A stretch of 64,000 bases of DNA, from assembly GCA_963576475.1 (NCBI GenBank), contig OY754977.1:15424943-15488942 (forward strand), read 5' to 3'. This DNA comes from Molanna angustata. Lineage: Eukaryota > Arthropoda > Insecta > Trichoptera > Molannidae. Each line of letters starts with the position of its first letter. Positions within the stretch are counted from its first letter, which is position 1. The notes below the pieces were generated by a model, which worked only from the letters and a program-made list of their open reading frames with translations, was not told where the DNA came from and made no database searches. Of this stretch, positions 35,801 to 45,130 are shown in pieces. The translations under genes and the position numbers were made by a program.

Positions 35801-38079
35801 GGAAATCAATGCATCTACCACGCCGGTGGCACTCTATTGGTAGCACTGGTTTTACTTTACGCTTGCATCTCCAAAGGTGGCGCTATTTTTATTTTTTTTT
35901 ATGTTGGAATTTTTGAAAATGCAATGTAAAATTTTCAGACCTTCAGCATACTTCAGTTGTGTTTTGTTGTTTGTTGTGACGCGAAACATTTTGATCCTTT
36001 AAAATCTTGAAGTAAACCAAATAATAAATGTAACACGTGTGATTTTGTAAAATTCTTGCTGTTTTCGGTGTTAATCTTCATACATACCATCACGCCATGT
36101 GATGGTGATGGTGTTAATCTGTTGCCAGCTTTTTGTATTTTTCGATTATCTAAGCAAGATGGCTGACAAGTTTTGTTGTGTTTTGAATAAATTGTCAAGT
36201 GAAATACGGCGAAGTGAAATAAAATAAAATCTTTCATATGTGTTTTTTTTTAACCCTTTCTCACCCAAATTAATGAGTGGATAAAAAAAATAAATATCAT
36301 AGGGAAACATGTTCTTACAACATTTGAAAACATTTTAGTGAAAAAATTTTTTTTTTTCATGGTTAGTTTTGGAAAAATTACAGGTCTATAAAAAATGACT
36401 CTGGGTCTGAAAGGGTTATTTGAAACATTGTAAATAACATTTTTTGCATTGATTTATTAAATATACGCAAAACAAATTACATGTTATCATAAATTTGAAA
36501 TAAAATGCAAATAAAAACAATAAAAATTTACAATACAAAATTCCTTTGTAAAAACAAAATAAAACAACACCGGTCAAAATAGCATACCCTTTCCCTATAT
36601 TGACATTTTTCTGAGAAACAGTGCCGCAAACTTAGCGAAATAAAATCAGAGTTGCCAGAGAACAAATAATATTATACCATAAACAAGAAATATAAATGTT
36701 TTATACGCTCAGTCATTCAAAAATAAATTACAAAGATCATGTCTATTTGAATCGACACTGGTTGAAAAAGGGTTAATAAATAATTATTGAAAAATGGTAA
36801 TTTTTTATTTAAGTTATCCTTGAATCCATTCCTCAAAGCTGGAAACATTTTAAAATGGAAATTTAAATTCGCCATGGACCGGTCGCGTTTTCATTGCCCC
36901 TATAGCGGAGATGCAAGAAACCTTATGATTATCCGGTTACAGCTTCTATGTATTGAGTGACACATCTGAAGTATACTGAACGTTTACTTCTATATTACCT
37001 GTGGCATCTACAGAGCTCACAACCTGTCATGGAGTATTTCAGCTTATTCTCAAGTGAATAATCTGAATTGATGAATAACATAATATAGAACAATATAGAA
37101 CTTTCAAAAATTGGATTGATAACATCTTTAGTTTCTTCATTAGTTAAATCAAGGTTGCATCAATTAAACCCGCTTGATACACGCGGTTTCCAACATAGCT
37201 TTGGACCCTTCTTTGGACCATTGGATTGATAAGGGAGCTCAATAAAAATCCATAGTTGGTGAATGTTGCGCAATAGCTTAAAGTGACCACGTAAACCGAC
37301 CGATGACAGGTTGTAAGCCCTATAGGTGCCTCGATTTTTCCAGTTCTCCTGTAATATTACACTACACTGATTGAAATTTCCAGAACGAGTAGACTATAAA
37401 GTATGCTTGATGATGTTTAAAACTCTGAACGACTTGGCTTTCACACTACATTCAAGAACTATGTCAAAAGAATGTTCCATCAGGAAGACAGCTTACATTG
37501 AGATCATCTGGATCACAGAGTACTAATTTATTGAAAGAATTGGACACTGAGTAAATAAGGTGGCTTACAATAATCGCAGTTTCAGTGTGAACAGGCTTTT
37601 AAAGTGGAATAAATTACCCCTTGACATACATGAAGCCCAGAGCATAGACTTCTTAAGACTGCCTTGTTTCATGAAGCCAACAAATAAGCTATAGTGCCCT
37701 TTGAGTGATCTTATATCATTAAACGGCGCTCTATAAATTCTAATTATTATTAATATAATTTGTCAAAACATAACATTGTAGAATACTGAAATGAGTATTT
37801 TAATGTTTTGGGGGTATTTAAAATCATCAACAAAATGTATTTGTACATTGCATCTACAAAAGGTTAGGCTGATCTATGAATGTAAGAACTCACATTGTTT
37901 CTGAAGAGGTCCTTGACCTCAGTCCACTTGTATTCGTATGGTATGTTGGAGACAAATATTCTGTTGTCCCGAGATCCTTTGTCTTTGGATCTGTCCCTCG
38001 GGTTAATATCGGAAAATCTAGACGGGCGATCTCCACGGCGACTTCGGTCACGGTTTTTTTGGTCGTCAAACTTGTCCAT
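23821..38079 (-). CDS. rump: hnRNP M / rumpelstiltskin-type protein with three RRMs
   Basis: Ten coding exons on the minus strand: 38079-37894, 33479-33314, 31029-30963, 29299-29170, 28176-28030, 27640-27302, 26301-26157, 25757-25600, 24957-24822, 23876-23821 (TGA). They total 1530 bp, 510 codons with stop. RRM1 is about residues 41-116 (RNP2 IFVSNI, RNP1 KPRGCGIVEF). RRM2 is about 174-250 (RNP2 VFVANL, RNP1 NSRGFAVIEY). RRM3 is about 439-508 (VVIRYLPSSVTW, DNETAVIRF). Between RRM2 and RRM3 lie a Q5 stretch, a Gly/Leu-rich segment and an Asn/Met/Gly-rich segment. The N-terminus is Arg/Asp/Ser-rich. The ATG sits one base after a CAG acceptor (38081-38083), so the 5' UTR is in an exon upstream that I could not find. 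The family binds RNA in the nucleus (splicing; in Drosophila also mRNA localisation). Introns hold most arrays of this window. Confidence 0.94.
23941..24140. repeat. 100-bp tandem duplication, 2 copies
   Basis: 'ATTATCACAACAC' begins at 23945 and 24045. The two units (…GGGGAGAAAGGAAGATAAAT…) are almost identical. It lies in the last intron of the hnRNP M gene. Confidence 0.9.
24211..24437. repeat. 133-bp duplicated block with chimeric junction
   Basis: GAGTCTACAAGGATGGTAGT begins at 24211 and 24344 and each copy runs to CAACAAGACAGTAAA. The spacer between the copies (about 24303-24342) is a piece of the preceding 100-bp unit (AATAAGAGTGTTGTGAGTGA...), so the two duplications are interleaved. 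Confidence 0.85.
24585..24690. mobile_element. Family X fragment
   Basis: CGCAAACATTGGATTTAATT, CCCTGTCAGGAGTCAAATA, then 'GGCAATAACATCTCAATAGA' GACGAAGTTGGGATATTATAG. This matches the left part of family X at 49103 and is truncated. Confidence 0.6.
26330..26890 (-). mobile_element. LINE 3' fragment with PD-(D/E)XK-type endonuclease-like remnant
   Basis: A 93-residue minus-strand frame (26886-26605) reads SLRPDLKIYSLSLKRVIYVE, LTVPWDTHIPKDC, then KLNKYKELV. The order RPD ... ELTVPW ... K..KY..L matches the restriction-like endonuclease region found C-terminal to reverse transcriptase in RLE-type LINEs. Downstream GC-richer sequence to about 26330 looks like the rest of its tail (GGWWVSG..., LSHKGAP... 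in the same orientation). It lies in an hnRNP M intron on the gene's strand. There is no RT domain, so it is 5'-truncated. Confidence 0.6.
28585..29095 (-). mobile_element. Non-LTR retroelement 3' end (VNALRWLGH family)
   Basis: The minus strand encodes KVNALRWLGH (near 28893-28860), then a region homologous to the 51-bp satellite unit of 31.8-32.8 kb, then a block ending GTAAGTGACATGGCGTGATG and (GTAT)n at 28585. It is frameshifted and truncated. It is the best local reference for the unexpanded retroelement. It lies in the hnRNP M intron between 28176 and 29170. Confidence 0.75.
29437..30000. repeat. 20-bp minisatellite, about 28 copies
   Basis: Unit TTTTGCTTGGTTAGAATCTG with recurring variants (final G/A; GCTTAG; one TTATGC). 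The variants cluster into runs, which points to amplification of multi-unit blocks. It lies in the hnRNP M intron between 29299 and 30963. Confidence 0.95.
30087..30628. repeat. 68-bp minisatellite, 8 copies
   Basis: CATAGGTACTTCTGTTTAAC recurs every 68 bp from 30087. One unit near 30310 lacks AATT (4-bp deletion); the others look identical. It is unrelated in sequence to the 68-bp array at 1-640. It lies in the same hnRNP M intron as the 20-bp array. Confidence 0.95.
31070..31650. mobile_element. MITE with about 110-bp inverted ends
   Basis: The left arm (31078-31195: GCTAGACTTA, 'CAATGATTGGATACAATGAA', TGGTAGCTTTCA) is mirrored by the right arm (31525-31640: TGAAAGCCACCAATA, 'TTCATTGTATCCAATCATTG', TAAGTCTAGC). 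The arms have several mismatches and small indels. The interior has no reading frame. It lies in the hnRNP M intron between exons 31029 and 33314, starting about 40 bp from the exon. Confidence 0.8.
31814..32785. repeat. 51-bp minisatellite, about 19 copies
   Basis: Unit CCAAAACATATACATGGGTG plus TAAGAGATAGAGTGAATAG and TATGGGGCCGCT, 51 bp, practically identical throughout; the last unit has GGGACC. The unit matches a single-copy segment of the related retroelement near 28780-28830. Because 51 is 17 codons and the unit lacks stops in three frames, long open frames (for example a repeated MGVRDRVNSMGPLQNIY) appear on both strands; they are artefacts. Confidence 0.97.
32865..33176. mobile_element. 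piggyBac-like MITE with TTAA target duplication
   Basis: TTAA at 32861-32864 and 33177-33180 flank ends CCCTTTGAATGCG and CGCGTTCAAAGGG. It is about 312 bp, has no transposase and is AT-rich inside. Removing the element and one TTAA rejoins a retroelement sequence that is continuous in the related copy near 28680-28700. Confidence 0.88.
33540..33870 (+). mobile_element. Family A, diverged copy
   Basis: GGCTGACAATCCCTGAATGC matches the copy at 12376 (GTTGACAATCCCTGAATGC). GGAAAAGTAATCGGTTCTAA and CACATGATACCTGTTGATAA match internal and 3' blocks of family A. The ends are not well preserved. It lies in the hnRNP M intron between 33479 and 37894. Confidence 0.5.
34199..35325. repeat. 54-bp minisatellite, about 20 copies
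   Basis: GTTGTCACCTCAAATAACAT starts at 34204, 34258 and so on every 54 bp. One unit near 34950 is shortened (ATTATAATTGTTGTCACC). Units are otherwise uniform. It lies in the hnRNP M intron between 33479 and 37894. Confidence 0.96.
35326..35835. mobile_element. Family X copy interrupted by a GC-rich element
   Basis: The left part, ACGCATACATTGGGATTTTT CCCTGTAGGTAGTCAA, and the right part, GTAGGAAATTATAGAAGAAC CGGGAAATCAATGCA, correspond to neighbouring blocks of the intact copy at 49103. They are split by the element at 35387-35757. Confidence 0.7.
35387..35757. mobile_element. GC-rich MITE with about 45-bp inverted ends
   Basis: Starts GGCCGCTGCATACGGGACGG GGCG and ends CGCCCCGTCCCGTATGCAGA GGCC. 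The arms also contain GACGTGGACGGGACGG against CCGTCCCGTCCACGTC. TTAA lies on both sides (35383-35386 and 35759-35762). The strongly GC-rich composition contrasts with the AT-rich surroundings. No transposase is present. Confidence 0.8.
36078..36109 (-). mobile_element. 32-bp insertion of a LINE 3' tail
   Basis: TCATACATACCATCACGCCA followed by TGTGATGGTGAT is flanked by a direct 11-bp repeat GGTGTTAATCT (36067-36077 and 36110-36120). Its sequence is the extreme 3' end (GGCGTGATGGTATGTATG on the minus strand) of the LINE family at 2977 and 28585. Confidence 0.75.
36254..36772. mobile_element. piggyBac-like MITE with TTAA flanks
   Basis: TTAA at 36250-36253 and 36773-36776; ends CCCTTTCTCACCC and GGTTGAAAAAGGG. 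A further CTGAAAGGGTTA at about 36408 may be a second internal end. Non-coding. It lies in the hnRNP M intron between 33479 and 37894. Confidence 0.65.
37010..37370. mobile_element. Family X copy, reverse orientation
   Basis: TCACAACCTGTCATGGAG, TTCAGCTTATTCTCAAGTGA, 'GACAGGTTGTAAGCCCTATA' and CCAGTTCTCCTGTAATATT, as in the copy near 13.2 kb. An unrelated stretch near 37115-37215 interrupts it. Confidence 0.55.
37371..37893. other. Intron sequence, nothing recognised
   Basis: hnRNP M intron next to the first coding exon. No feature is named with confidence. A TTATTATTAATAT stretch at about 37743 is simple sequence. Confidence 0.35.
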
Positions 38080-38446
38080 CCTGAAAACAATAAATTCATT
38101 ATCATAATCTCTTTAAAAGCTCCAGTAGCATAGCTAGAAATTCAAAACACTCTAAGACGTTACTTATTTGATACAACTAAGACTCTAATATAAAAAAAAT
38201 AGTTTTACACATTAATTTAACTGGTGTTTAACCCTTTTAACAAATCTTTTTTTTTTACGTTTGATTATGTTGTAGTATGATGTAGATAAAGATTTTTAAA
38301 TTAAAACTGTGTTGTGTTACAATTATACTAAAATCAGAATTAGATATGTAATAAAGATATTTTATTTTTGTAATATCTCCTGATCCAATTGAGATCCTAC
38401 TCTGTAAATTTCAGGATACAAAAATTATTACACAGCAAATAACATA

Positions 38447-38552
<106 letters not shown>

Positions 38553-38875
38553 TTTTAAATACTAAATTTTATAATACACTGCCTTAAAAAAACATTGAAA
38601 ACTTGAAATTTATTATTATTACACTTTGAAATCCCTTATTCTCTTAAAACTAAAGTGACAAACATCTCACTAGGCCTAATTAAAAAGTGAATTCAAGTAT
38701 GCCAAAAAATAACTATTTTTCAAAAAATTTAGAATTAATTACACCGAAACCCAATAAGATTAAAATAATCTAAAAATACATTTTAATTTATATCATTAAG
38801 GAGAATGATTTCAGAAAGTTTCATGGTAAGGTTGAATTTTGTTAATTGCTTTGATGCAAAATTATCCATTGTAAT

Positions 38876-39688
38876 TAGAGATAATCGTTTAAACGAAAGC
38901 TGATTAAAATAATCGTTTAAAAAAAATAATCAATCAAACGTTATAAATTTTAAACCATATTCGTTGAATGTTGCGAGTGTTACAACGATTCCAATCATGA
39001 ATCATAACGTTCCGATGATGATTTCGTTAAAAGCTGTTTTTCGTTATAAGCTGTTTTTTGTTAAAAGCTTATTTTATAATCATAACAAAGATGTATTATT
39101 TTTAACGACAACGTTGCGAGATGATTGTAATTTATGATTAGCTGACCGGCGGCGAGCGTTGTCGGTCGCTAGACATCTGTTGACATCATCGTGACGAATG
39201 ATCAGCTTCAAATCGTCTTGCTTCGTTCAACGTTATAAGTTATTATTATTACTGATTTTTGTAAACGTTTATTTTTGGTTTCTTTAGTATCGTTTAAAAC
39301 GCCTATCGGGTTGGTTTATTGTGTGTTGTCGGCTTTGTTAGATGATTCGAGCGTACAATATTATTATCAACATAATTTTTAAACTTATGTATGTATTGTA
39401 TAACATTTCTACTGTATTTTCGTCAAAGGTTTTAGACTACATTTTAAATACTTTCTAGAGGAAGCAAAAAAATTAAAAGTACATTATATTTATTTCAAAA
39501 ACATACCCTTTTTTTCATTTCATGTTAATGTGTTAATTTTTTTTTAGATTTAGGTATATTGTACTTGTATATATACAGTACAAATATAAATAAGCCTTTA
39601 AGCTTTTTAAGCCTTTAAAAATAACGTTATTTAAAATTAACGAAACGTCTATAACGTTTAAAAAAATAAGCTGTTTTTCCCACCTCTA
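38876..39688. mobile_element. Non-autonomous hAT element with 8-bp target duplication
   Basis: ATTGTAAT occurs at 38868-38875 and 39689-39696. Ends are TAGAGATAATCG on the left and CCCACCTCTA on the right (TAGAGGTGGG when reversed), typical hAT termini. The body is rich in TCGTTTAAAC, AACGTTAT and GTTATAAGCTG blocks and has no transposase frame. Confidence 0.85.
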
Positions 39689-40118
39689 ATTGTAATGCTG
39701 TGGGCTTATTGCATAACAGCAATTTCTTCCAACCAAACAGATAATCACATGACAAAAATAAAAAAAATGAGATGAGAGAAAATTAAAAAAAGATTTAATA
39801 TAAGAACAGTTCATGTATAGCACTGATAAGGAAAACAAAAGGATAAAGAGAGAAAGAAGATATCAGGTATTATCATATAGATATTTATGCTTAAACCTTT
39901 TATGAATATGTTTAGTGAAATAATCGGCATAAGAACTTAGGCGCACATTAGACTGATGAGGTTTTCAGTGGGGTTCAGGTCACTTTACATCGTTTTTCAA
40001 TAATACATTGCCGATGACGACAACGAGTCAACATGGCTACCGTTTGTATTGTGTTGACGTGTGACCTTCATGGTGACTTTTGTTTATTTGGAAAGTGTCA
40101 GAACCAGATTTCTTGTGA

Positions 40119-40690
40119 ATGACAATGGAGCAATATGAGAAACTTCTTGTTATGATTCGACCGCAAATTGAACACCGGGATAAAGTGATGCGACAGGCAA
40201 TTCAAGTGAGGCACAGATATAAGTACACAAAGTATATCAAAATTAACTATATTTCACATAATATATTATGTATTGACACTTATCTCGTCGTCCACTCTGA
40301 TGTATAACTGACATGGCAAAAAAGAGATGGAAAAGAAAAATGAATGGTAAAATAACATATAATTTGGTAAAATCAATAATGTGAATATTGGTAAGATGAA
40401 CAGAATTTTTATTGTAAGTAGACTGACAGAAGATGCATTTTGATGGTTTGGCCATGTTGAAGGCAAATGAACACAATTTTTGTGGGGAATATTGAATCCA
40501 GTTATTGTGAAATAATTGCTGATAATTTATTTCAAATATTTAGTTTTCAGATTAGCAGTTACCTTATAACAGGGAAAATCTTATAACAGTTTAATGTTTT
40601 CAACCAGAATACATCATTAGTCAGATAGTGCCAGAGGTCTTTGTTGATTTGTATAATGCGGTGGAGCATTCAATGTATGAAAAAAAAAAT
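40119..40690 (+). pseudogene. PIF/Harbinger (HARBI1-like) transposase fossil
   Basis: Pieces in family order on the plus strand: MTMEQYEKLLVMIRPQIEHR with DKVMRQAI (40119-40210), then FRLAVTL (about 40545) with TGK.YNSL and a shift, then PEYIISQIVPEVFVDLYNAV (about 40612-40670). Possibly IKIPKTQ follows at about 40800. Segments are broken by stops, a frameshift and an inserted LINE piece at 40300-40480. There is no catalytic core, and the family A copy starting at 40837 cuts off the rest. The family assignment rests on the N-terminal pattern of HARBI1-type proteins. Confidence 0.65.
40410..40480 (+). mobile_element. LINE fragment with WFGHVEGK
   Basis: Reads EDAF-stop-WFGHVEGK on the plus strand, the LRWFGHV motif of the retroelement family seen at 2977, 28585 and 31740. 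It sits inside the PIF/Harbinger fossil. Confidence 0.5.
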
Positions 40691-40836
40691 TTTAGATTTT
40701 TTTTGCGGGGTTTACAAAAGTGGCCAATAGGTACATCGTTCATTAAGCATGTTAAATATTTTTCAAAACAAATTATTATAAGTACTGCCTATATAAAAAT
40801 ATTCATAAAAATACCAAAAACTCAATCAATATAAAA

Positions 40837-42103
40837 ACGAGTGGGTTGTGGCCAACACTAAACTCTCCACACCATAGTAAGCGTTCATTTTTTCTTCTTG
40901 AAATGTTGACAATCTCAATATGGTGAAGAATGCTTATGTTGTATGAAATATTTTAATTAAAGCAGATAAATTTAGTTTCAAAGAGAGTGAGAGCATTTTG
41001 ACAATTTTGACACGTGATATCATATGAAGAATTTTTATGTTATCTATGGAAAGCTAATCAGTTTTAAGCTCAAGCTCTTTACATTATAACATGAAATCAA
41101 ATTACTGAACTTTTCCATACATAAGAAATTTATCTAATTATATATATTTTTATTCATTCGAAATTTTACTACCAGGAATATAAATTTTCTAACGATTACA
41201 GTATATTTTTATATTAAGATAGACAAACTATTAATGCAGTGTGGTGAAGAATGCTTATGTTATATGAAATATTTTAATAAAAGTAGATAAATTTTGTTTT
41301 AAAGAGCGTGAGAGCATTTTGAAAATTTTGACACGTGACATCATATGAAGAAATTTTATGGTATCTATGGAAAGCTAATCAGTTCTAAGTTCAAGCTATT
41401 AATACTCTTATATCAATATGAAATCAAAGAACTGAACATTGCCAAACATAAAAAATTTCTCTTGTTACATATAAGTTTCATACAAAAATCCATTAAATAA
41501 AATATAATTTTTCAAACGGTTGAATATTTTTCTTTTAACATTGACCAACTTTGAATACAATTTTATGAAGATTCTTGGTGTTGTATAAATAGTTGAAACC
41601 AATTTAAAATATCTCTAATTTCCAGGTCGTGAGAGCATTTTTTCAGTTTTGATACATGAAATCATAAAGAAACATTGAGAAAAAATTAACTGTTGTATTT
41701 GGAAAACTAATCAGCTCTAAGTTTATGGACTTAACATATATGATATCAATATGAAGTCAATCGGACTTATAGTTTGGGCTGCAGAGAGGACACAAAAAAA
41801 AAACAATGTAAATGATGAATTCATAGAGAACAAATCAAGTTGTCTATGGAAAACTAATCAGCTTTAGGTCTACGCACTTTACACATGATGTTAATATGAA
41901 GTTGATCGGACTTATAGTTTGGGCTGTAGAGAGGACACAAAAAGGATTATCCATTCGCCATACATACAAACACATCATGACGAAACTCACAGTGTGCACT
42001 CTCTACATGATACCCGTTGAGAAATTGAAGTAAAAAAAAATACGCTTAAAAATTGTGAAATCATGACTCTCCAATATTCCATAGTGTGTGTGGAGAGTAA
42101 AAA
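40837..42103 (+). mobile_element. Family A, copy 2 (about 1.27 kb)
   Basis: The left end is 'ACGAGTGGGTTGTGGCCAAC', then ACTCTCCACACCATAGTAAG. The right end is ATGACTCTCCAATATTCCAT, then GTGTGTGTGGAGAGTAAAAA. Inside are two units (starting near 40920 and 41215) of the sequence that is tandemly amplified at 3985-6960. No coding frame. Confidence 0.8.
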
Positions 42104-42204
42104 TGACTTTCCCTGAATATTTGATATCTTATCACTAGTCACTCAATAGACACAAATACAACATAAAATAATATTAAAACATTTTTAAACATGACACACC
42201 TCGA

Positions 42205-42425
42205 GCATTACTAGTTGCATGTAACATATGAGATACAACTGTCGATAGTATGTGTAATAGTTGAAGAATATGTGCCAAATTATAAACCCATAAATTCAAA
42301 TTATTGCATATTTTAAGATATTTTGTTTTATACATAAAACATGTAAGTATGTATGTATGGATAGGAAGTATGGAGGTCAGTCCGTTTTTCCTACCCAGAA
42401 TATGAATACAGCATGATGGTATGTA
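42205..42425. repeat. Dispersed repeat G, copy 1
   Basis: Blocks TTACTAGTTGCATG, ACAACTGTCGATAGTATGTG, AAACCCATAAATTCAAATTA and GAAGTATGGAGGTCAGTCCG, then CAGCATGATGGTATGTATG, are mirrored at 46315-46570 in reverse. The (TATG)n end resembles the LINE tail of this window. Confidence 0.65.
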
Positions 42426-42487
42426 TGTTTGTTTGGAGATTAAGTATCAAACTATTGAGTCCCCATAGATATTGTGTAATGTATATA

Positions 42488-42575
<88 letters not shown>
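42488..42575. repeat. (TA)n microsatellite
   Basis: Uninterrupted TA dinucleotides after GTATATACC. Confidence 0.98.
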
Positions 42576-42578
<3 letters not shown>

Positions 42579-43410
42579 CATATATGCTGCGAAGCCTCTA
42601 AGTTGGTGTTTTTTGACTTCAAAGTTGGAAAAACCGTGAAAAATATAGACCCTACATATAAATCTCGCGTATCTTGGCTTGATACTTTGTCAATAGCGAT
42701 CAATAAATTGGAATCAGAAACAGTTTTGTGTCATTTACCAGTTGTAGCGCCGCTACGTGTTGTACCGCTATCGGCGTTGAATACTCTAGAATCAGACTCC
42801 CCAGCACTATACATATAAGCCCATACCAAATGCACATTTCTTCATTCGGTTCAACCAGTCACCTAGTACCGTGGTCACGATGCTCTTGCGATAGTGTTTC
42901 TTAAAATATTAGTATTAAGTAAATAGAATAATTTATTTGGATTTATACTAGAGTCACTTATAGTCAATAAACGTATGTAAGTAATCTTCATTATCTTTTA
43001 ATCTCTGTCTCATTATTACATGTGTTTTATTACTGTATTTACTTCATTTTCTGTATTTATATGTACGTAGTACTGTGCTGGGTGTATCCGTGCGCCGCTA
43101 ATTAGCGAATAATTTGCCGGTATTGGTTAATACCTACACAGTATTACATATACCTACGTTTGGGGATAGGCGTACAGGTGAAATACCTAATGGCTACATA
43201 ATACATGGCTACACAGCCTAATCTCCGATACCACCTGGGTGACCGCCGACAGGTTCATGTTACCTAATTGGTAATTCATACTTAAACCCAGGTAACGTAG
43301 GGAAACACTCTTATAAATGCGACTATGTATGTTTTAAATGGGTTTTGAAGAGTAAAGCATTATTTGTGATAAATTTTTGATAAAATGGAGTTTCATGCTA
43401 CACCTGTGAA
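42576..43410. other. Unassigned region, possibly retroelement remnant
   Basis: A 71-residue plus-strand frame from 42603 (VGKTVKNIDPTYKSRVSWLD) and GC-richer stretches near 42730-42900 and 43080-43330 look unlike the flanking AT-rich sequence. I recognise no domain. Confidence 0.3.
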
Positions 43411-43650
43411 AAAAAACAATCCCAGTAAAATGTCCTGAAATCTCGATAATCGGACTAGAAATATTGCTAAAAAACAATCCCAGTAAAATGTCCTGAAATC
43501 TCGATAATCGGACTAGAAATATTGCTAAAAAACAATCCCAGTAAAATGTCCTGAAATCTCGATAATCGGACTAGAAATATTGCTAAAAAACAATCCCAGT
43601 AAAAGGTCCTGAAATCTTGATAATCGGACTAGAAATATTGCTAAAAAAAA
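43411..43650. repeat. 58-bp tandem repeat, 4 copies
   Basis: CAATCCCAGTAAAATGTCCT starts at 43417, 43475, 43533 and 43591 (58-bp steps). The fourth unit has AAAGGTCC and TCTTGATAAT variants. Confidence 0.95.
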
Positions 43651-44185
43651 CAAAGTGAGTTGTCATAAACAGTGGCATTTTACCTAGTGAATGTTTATCT
43701 TATTTTAAAGATTTTATTGAGAATAAGCTCCAAAGTTTGTTTCTAAGTACATAAATTAATCAAACAAAGAAAGAATTTATTTGTATTTTAAAACCATAAG
43801 CAAATTTTATAATTTAAATAACACATACATACGTATAAATTAAATATGTATGTCCATAACAATATAAGCAAATGAATAATTTATGTACTTACTAGACTAG
43901 ATTTAAAATTATCAAACATGCTTCATTTTGTTCTCTTCAATAATCATAAAACTTTTATATACGTTGAATATAATTGGTTTTCTTTATTTTTAAATTTATC
44001 TAGATAATTTTATATGAATGAACGAATAATATATTATAAATAAATATTACAAAGGAACAAAATACAATTAAATTTATACCTAATTACAATTTTATATATA
44101 TATATTTTTTTTTCTCATATTTGGAAATTTTACTGCCTCGCTAGACATAGTCTGTTCTAAGGCAGTACTAATTTGAATTTGCTAT
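43651..44185. other. Nothing recognised
   Basis: Very AT-rich intergenic sequence without a recognised gene or repeat. Confidence 0.35.
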
Positions 44186-44189
44186 GGCT

Positions 44190-44590
44190 ACTCTGTGATT
44201 TGTTTTCTTTTTTCTTCATATGTTCCATTCACTCAGGACATCGACAACCAGGATGAAAAAACTCTAAAACCTCTATCTCAAAAAATCCAAAAGTACCGAA
44301 GCAGATCCTTCTCTACCAATCTGCTTCAGCCAACAAGTAACAAGGTCTTTGAAATTTTTCATGTCATGCAATATGTTTCGTTCAATATCTATCATTATTT
44401 TGTTATAAAGCCTTGATGCCAAAAAACTATATTGACGCTGCGCATGTGTTGTTCTTGGGTGTGACCGTCTTAGCCGTTGTCTGTTTCTAGTGCCATGTGT
44501 CAGTATATAATCCGGTTGGAACTCAGCGGGTGTTCTTATGCAAATGAGACAGTATCAGTCTCATATAGAGCTGTCTTACATCCAAAAATC
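44190..44590 (-). pseudogene. LINE reverse-transcriptase C-terminal fragment
   Basis: The minus strand is open through RTPAEFQPDYILTHGTRNRQ, RLRRSHPRTTHAQRQYSFLA, SRLYNKIMIDIE, then FKDLVTCWLKQI. The order 'DY.LR.HGTRNR ... RT..AQ.S.....LYN... ... FK......L' is the C-terminal region of Jockey/CR1-type insect LINE polyproteins. It is not linked to an RT core here, so it is a truncated copy. Its family differs from the WFGH-type LINE. Confidence 0.7.
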
Positions 44591-44959
44591 CACTGACTAT
44601 ATATATTTGTTCTGTGGGGTATTTTTGTGTTCCTTTTAATTGGAGCCAGCAAAAATTAACTAAAAACTTAATTAATTTATTTTTTAAAACTGAATTATAT
44701 TAAAAAAATCAATTTTCAATATTATTTTATTATGTAGGTGTATTATTATATTATTACGTACGACACTGGTGAAATGTATCCAGAAATCCCACAACGTTGC
44801 AGAATTAAGTAAGCATTGTAGGAAGAAGTGAGAATCAAATATAGCTTTGTTCAAAATTTAACTATTTATATATTTATTTGAAATTAAGTATTCTCATTAT
44901 TATTTACCTTAAAGGTAAAGGCTCAAAGCTCGACTGCAAAAACTATAGAGCCGTATTTT

Positions 44960-45130
44960 AACAAACGGATTTTAAAAGACAGAAATGTTAGAAGCGTGAA
45001 TAGACGAACATGTATAAGACGATCTATGTATAAATGTTGTCGAGGCGATGAATGTATGTCAAGATAGAGGTGGCGTTCGGTTCTCTCTGCCTACCCCGTG
45101 AAGGACATGGTGTGATGGTATGTATGTATC
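44960..45130 (+). mobile_element. LINE 3' end, WFGH/(TATG)n family
   Basis: Ends AGGTGGCGTTCGGTTCTCTC, TGCCTACCCCGTGAAGGACA, TGGTGTGATGG and (TATG)n. This is the sense orientation of the tail found reversed at 2977 and 28585. Confidence 0.7.

Noticed and set aside
42413..42703. Frames with long Ile/Tyr runs
   Set aside because: Translation of the (TA)n microsatellite.
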